From positions 1-42,757 of the forward strand of contig JAHBYK010000013.1 in NCBI GenBank assembly GCA_019635965.1: a stretch of 42,757 nucleotides of DNA, written 5' to 3'. Both the position numbers and the translations under genes were made by a program. Origin of the DNA: Parvibaculum sp. GTDB taxonomy: Bacteria; Pseudomonadota; Alphaproteobacteria; Parvibaculales; Parvibaculaceae. This document shows positions 40,069 to 42,757 of this stretch, piece after piece. Position 1 is the first letter of the stretch, and each line of letters starts with the position of its first letter. The notes below the pieces were generated by a model. It was not told where the DNA came from. It was given only the letters and a program-made list of their open reading frames with translations, and made no database searches.

Positions 40069-40890
40069 CTAGAAGCGGTACCAGAGGCCGAGGCGCCATG
40101 TCGTGTCCGCGACGGTGCCCTGGCCTGCGATGGTCCGCTCCATGCCGGCCTCAATGGCGAAGCCGGGCGCCATATGCGCGGGCAAATCCTGCACGACGGA
40201 GAAGGCGAGCTTGCTGGAACGGTAGAGTTCCCCTGTCTGTGTCGATTTGACGGAGGCGGTGTTCAGGCTTTTGAGCAGCAGCATGGTGCCCGGCAGCGGC
40301 TTGCCCCCGAGCGTGATGTCGGCGCGGAGCTGATCCGGGCGGCCTCTGTCGCGGTAACGCCAGGCGACTTCCTGCACCGAAAAGAGGTTCATGCCGAAAA
40401 GCGTTTCGTTGCGCGCAAGCACCATGCCCAGTTCGGCGTCGATGTCGCCGCTTTTCGTTGCCGCGGGATCGTCGCCCGCATCGTCGAGATGCAGCGTCAC
40501 AAGCGGCTGAACGGAGAAGAGTGTTTTCTGCCAAGTGCCGATGGCATAACGCGCGCCTGCCTTCACGCGGGAAAAGCCGTCATCCTCGAAGGTGAAGCCG
40601 AAGTAGTCTGTCTTTTCGCGCTGCCATGCCGCCTCGCCGATCAATGTCAGTTTGTTGGACAGGCCATACTCGGCATAGGGCGAAATTTCGTGTTTCGTGT
40701 AGCTGCTCGTCCACCGCTTGCTGCCATCGCTTTCATACCGTTCATCGGCGGTGAGACGGGAGGCCGTGACGATGATCTCTCCGGTGCCCGCGGGCAGGGG
40801 CCAGCCGCCTGACCGGGCCTCCTCAGAAAATGTCATGCTTGCGGCGATCACCGCCAGCATGACACTTGATGCGCCTTTTCCCCGCGCCAT
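40069..40890 (-). CDS. Putative outer-membrane beta-barrel protein
   Basis: A 273-residue protein with a signal-like N-terminus (about 8-25) and alternating beta-strand segments (for example EIIVTASRL, HEISPYAEYGLSNKLTLIGEAAW, SRVKAGARYAIG, FSVQPLVTLHL, AFSVVQDLP). It ends in WRLGLWYRF; a C-terminal Phe after alternating hydrophobic residues is the insertion signal of outer-membrane barrels. ATG at 40890 has AGGGGG in front; the ATG at 40920 has nothing. Family unrecognised. Function unknown; it may be a small channel or surface protein. Confidence 0.8.
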   Translation of the reverse strand: MARGKGASSVMLAVIAASMTFSEEARSGGWPLPAGTGEIIVTASRLTADERYESDGSKRWTSSYTKHEISPYAEYGLSNKLTLIGEAAWQREKTDYFGFTFEDDGFSRVKAGARYAIGTWQKTLFSVQPLVTLHLDDAGDDPAATKSGDIDAELGMVLARNETLFGMNLFSVQEVAWRYRDRGRPDQLRADITLGGKPLPGTMLLLKSLNTASVKSTQTGELYRSSKLAFSVVQDLPAHMAPGFAIEAGMERTIAGQGTVADTTWRLGLWYRF

Positions 40891-41007
40891 GCGCGATGCC
40901 CCCTGTCTCCCCAAGGGCATGGTGGCGGGCGGGCTTGTCCAAGTAAAGCGCCGGGCTTAAACAGGGCGGAGATACCGGAAGACGTTTGTCAGCAAAAGGA
41001 AGATGTC

Positions 41008-41592
41008 GTGCCCCGTTCCCCCGAAACTATCGATCTCCTGCTTACGCGCCGCTCCGCCAAGGCGCTGACGATGGTCGAGCCGGGCCCGAATGAGGAGGAG
41101 CTTCGCACGATCCTGACGGCCGGTGCGCGGGTGCCCGATCACGGCAAGCTCGCGCCCTGGCGTTTCATCATTTTCAGGGGTGAGGCGAGGGCAGCCTTCG
41201 GCGCGGAACTGGCCCGGATCCATGCCGCGGCGCAGCCAGGCGCGACGGCGGAGCAGACCGGCTTCGAGGCAAACCGGCTGACGCGCGCGCCGGTGGTGGT
41301 GGCGGTCATTTCGCGGGTGACGCCGGGCATCAAGATTCCCGAATGGGAGCAGGTTCTGTCTGCCGGTGCCGCCTGTCAGAACATGCTGGTCGCGGCGACA
41401 GCGCTCGGCTTCGGCGCGCAATGGCTGACGGAATGGTATGCGTTCGATCCGCAGGTGAATGCGCTGCTCGGGCTGAAGGAGAATGAGAAGGTCGCGGGCT
41501 TCATCTATCTCGGCAGCGAGAGCGTGGCGAAGGACGAACGGCCGCGGCCGGTGCTTGCCGACATCACTTCGGAATGGCGGCCCGGAAGCTGA
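41008..41592 (+). CDS. Nitroreductase-family flavoprotein, YdjA-like
   Basis: A 194-residue FMN-binding nitroreductase. Opening LLLTRRSAKAL with the FMN-binding RRS, then PDHGKLAPWRFIIF, GAACQNMLVAATALGFGAQWLT (about 120-142) and GFIYLGS. It is a short YdjA-type member. GTG start with AAGGAAG in front. It reduces nitro compounds or quinones with NAD(P)H; the natural substrate is unknown. Confidence 0.92.
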   Translation: MPRSPETIDLLLTRRSAKALTMVEPGPNEEELRTILTAGARVPDHGKLAPWRFIIFRGEARAAFGAELARIHAAAQPGATAEQTGFEANRLTRAPVVVAVISRVTPGIKIPEWEQVLSAGAACQNMLVAATALGFGAQWLTEWYAFDPQVNALLGLKENEKVAGFIYLGSESVAKDERPRPVLADITSEWRPGS

Positions 41593-41595
41593 AAC

Positions 41596-41883
41596 TCAGT
41601 TGCCCGAATAGGATGGCGAACCGCGCACCTCACCCTCGGCGAAGCGCGTGAGTGCCGTGCCCTGCGCGATGGCCGTCGCCACCTTTTCGTCGCGCCGCTT
41701 AATGCTCGCGGCATCGCGCGAAAAGATGGATCTGCGATTGTCGGCGACGAAGGAAACGAGCACGAGAAATACCAGGGAACCGACACCGATGGCGCCGGTT
41801 TCGTTCTGGAGATAGATTGCGCCCGTCACCGCGGCACCGCCCAGGGCGATGATCGCCGCTATAATGATCTTGAAGAGTCGCAT
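41596..41883 (-). CDS. Small membrane protein, 95 aa
   Basis: Two hydrophobic segments (about 3-27 and 37-52) then a charged cytoplasmic tail (VADNRRSIFSRDAASIKRRDEKVATAIAQG). Ribosome site GAGGAG precedes the ATG. The long in-frame upstream extension lacks a ribosome site. Family not recognised. Convergent with the nitroreductase gene, 3 bases apart. Confidence 0.7.
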   Translation of the reverse strand: MRLFKIIIAAIIALGGAAVTGAIYLQNETGAIGVGSLVFLVLVSFVADNRRSIFSRDAASIKRRDEKVATAIAQGTALTRFAEGEVRGSPSYSGN

Positions 41884-41977
41884 GATGTCTCCTCTGCCTT
41901 TCGGCCCCCGCCAGACAGGGGCAGTATAGGCCAGAAATGTGTCGAAACGGAACATGGAAGGCCGGGGCAGGGCGCCA

Positions 41978-42709
41978 ATGGCGGAAATACGCGGATTAAA
42001 GCGGCCAAGGGGCCTGTTGTTCGACAAGGACGGGACCATGTTCGACTATCACCGGACATGGACGCCGCTTCTGACGGATGTGGCCGAACGTCTGGCAGGT
42101 GGCGACAGGAACAAGGCCGCGGCGATGCTCGCCGCGATCGGCCATGATGCCGCGAGCGGGCGTTTCCGCGCCGGCAGCATTGCGGCGGCGGGAGACACAT
42201 TCGCACTTGCCGATATGTGGTTGAGCCACCTTGAAGGCATCGAACGCGCGGCGCTGATCGCCACGCTCGATGCGCATTTCGCCGATGCCGGGCCGAAGCG
42301 GTCTATCCCCGTTACCGATCTCGCGGCGCTGTTCGGGGAGCTGAAGCAGCGCGGCTATGTTCTCGGCATCGCGACCAACGATGTCGAGGCGTCGGCGCTT
42401 GGCACGGTGGCGCGCTTCGGCCTTGGTGCGCATGTCGGATTCGTGGCGGGCTATGACAGCGGATACGGGCAGAAGCCGGCGCCGGGCATGGCGCTCGCCT
42501 TTTGCGAGGCGGTGGGGCTCATACCTGCCGAGATCGCCGTGATCGGCGATAATTCCCACGACCTTGAAATGGGAAGGCGCGCGGGCGCGGGCCTCGGCAT
42601 CGGCGTGCTGACGGGCACAAGCGGGCGGGACGACCTCGCGCCGCTTGCCGACCATGTGATCGAGAGCATCGCGCTTCTGCCTGCGCTGCTCGACGAGCTG
42701 GACGCCTAG
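41978..42709 (+). CDS. HAD-superfamily phosphatase, phosphoglycolate phosphatase-like
   Basis: A 243-residue HAD hydrolase. Motif I is FDKDGTMFD (nucleophile Asp16, Asp18), motif II is GIATND, the conserved Lys is in GQKPAPGM, and motif IV is GDNSHDLEMG. A helical C1 cap lies between motifs I and II (about 25-100). Phosphoglycolate phosphatase is the nearest family label; the substrate is not certain. ATG at 42709 minus 731 is chosen for its ribosome site (GCAGGG); ATG at 41954 is an alternative. Its stop shares CTAG with the next gene. Confidence 0.92.
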   Translation: MAEIRGLKRPRGLLFDKDGTMFDYHRTWTPLLTDVAERLAGGDRNKAAAMLAAIGHDAASGRFRAGSIAAAGDTFALADMWLSHLEGIERAALIATLDAHFADAGPKRSIPVTDLAALFGELKQRGYVLGIATNDVEASALGTVARFGLGAHVGFVAGYDSGYGQKPAPGMALAFCEAVGLIPAEIAVIGDNSHDLEMGRRAGAGLGIGVLTGTSGRDDLAPLADHVIESIALLPALLDELDA

Positions 42710-42757
42710 CTGTCCCAGATCGAACGGAAGGCACGCGTATCGTCGAGAAGGCGCTGC
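42706..42757 (-). CDS. C-terminal end of a gene leaving the window
   Basis: The last 16 codons plus stop of a minus-strand frame, reading QRLLDDTRAFRSIWDS. Its TAG overlaps the HAD stop within a CTAG palindrome, an arrangement also seen at 26979-26982. Too short to assign a family. Confidence 0.5.
   Translation of the reverse strand, partial: QRLLDDTRAFRSIWDS

Noticed and set aside
38337..40154. A 605-codon minus-strand frame over the Cys-His hydrolase candidate
   Set aside because: Antisense shadow; the + strand has a signal peptide and ordered catalytic residues.

Overview
The window (42,757 bases, high GC) reads as a chromosomal segment of a free-living alphaproteobacterium, most likely of the Hyphomicrobiales and possibly Parvibaculum-like. 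This rests on recalled family distribution, not a search: a DUF3126 protein, a PAS_5 protein, a divergent NifU/IscU-like scaffold near folE and hisI, a PilZ protein, a LapG-like (PF06035) protease, a CsgG/HfaB lipoprotein, and many crotonase, SDR and GMC catabolic genes. I see no rRNA, tRNA, CRISPR array, insertion sequence, phage gene or obvious island border. Genes are dense, on both strands, mostly as singletons or short pairs.

Layout. 1-4.6 kb: the end of a PuuB-like oxidoreductase with a small ABM-like partner, an SDR, DUF3126, and several unknown small or membrane proteins. 4.7-10.4 kb: a Tat-exported PhoX phosphatase with a candidate Pho box, gamma-carbonic anhydrase coupled to a DUF192 lipoprotein, a crotonase, a secreted unknown, and an FKBP isomerase. 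10.5-17.6 kb: a GYF_2 protein with a Cas2/SinR-like tail, two crotonases, the LapG-like lipoprotein, tandem PilZ, a GMC oxidoreductase and a PAS_5 protein. 17.6-21.8 kb is the most unusual part. It holds a secreted Asn-rich low-complexity protein, DUF2147, a SugE/Gdx transporter behind a guanidine-II (mini-ykkC) riboswitch, and a CsgG/HfaB lipoprotein with a consensus sigma-54 promoter. 21.8-27 kb: a DsbA-like isomerase, rhomboid protease, DUF4389, and two TetR regulators, one divergent from a carotenoid oxygenase and one divergent from an exported YCII protein across a perfect 23-bp palindrome. 27-31 kb: a DUF2157/GDYXXLXY membrane pair, a CBS protein and a patatin. 31-37 kb: housekeeping genes hisI, folE, cysS, an Fe-S scaffold, yidD and thrS. 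37-42.7 kb: a VOC/AHSA1/ArsR operon, a secreted Cys-His hydrolase candidate, an outer-membrane barrel candidate, a nitroreductase, a HAD phosphatase and the tail of one more gene.

How the genes may work together. The best candidate for an undescribed system is the Asn-rich secreted protein with the CsgG/HfaB secretion-type lipoprotein. They lie 1.35 kb apart and both have sigma-54-like promoters, one perfect and one degenerate. This suggests a curli- or holdfast-like surface fibre, with the LapG-like protease and PilZ protein nearby as possible c-di-GMP-linked surface functions. This is an inference. The guanidine-II riboswitch upstream of sugE is directly visible and is the firmest regulatory call.
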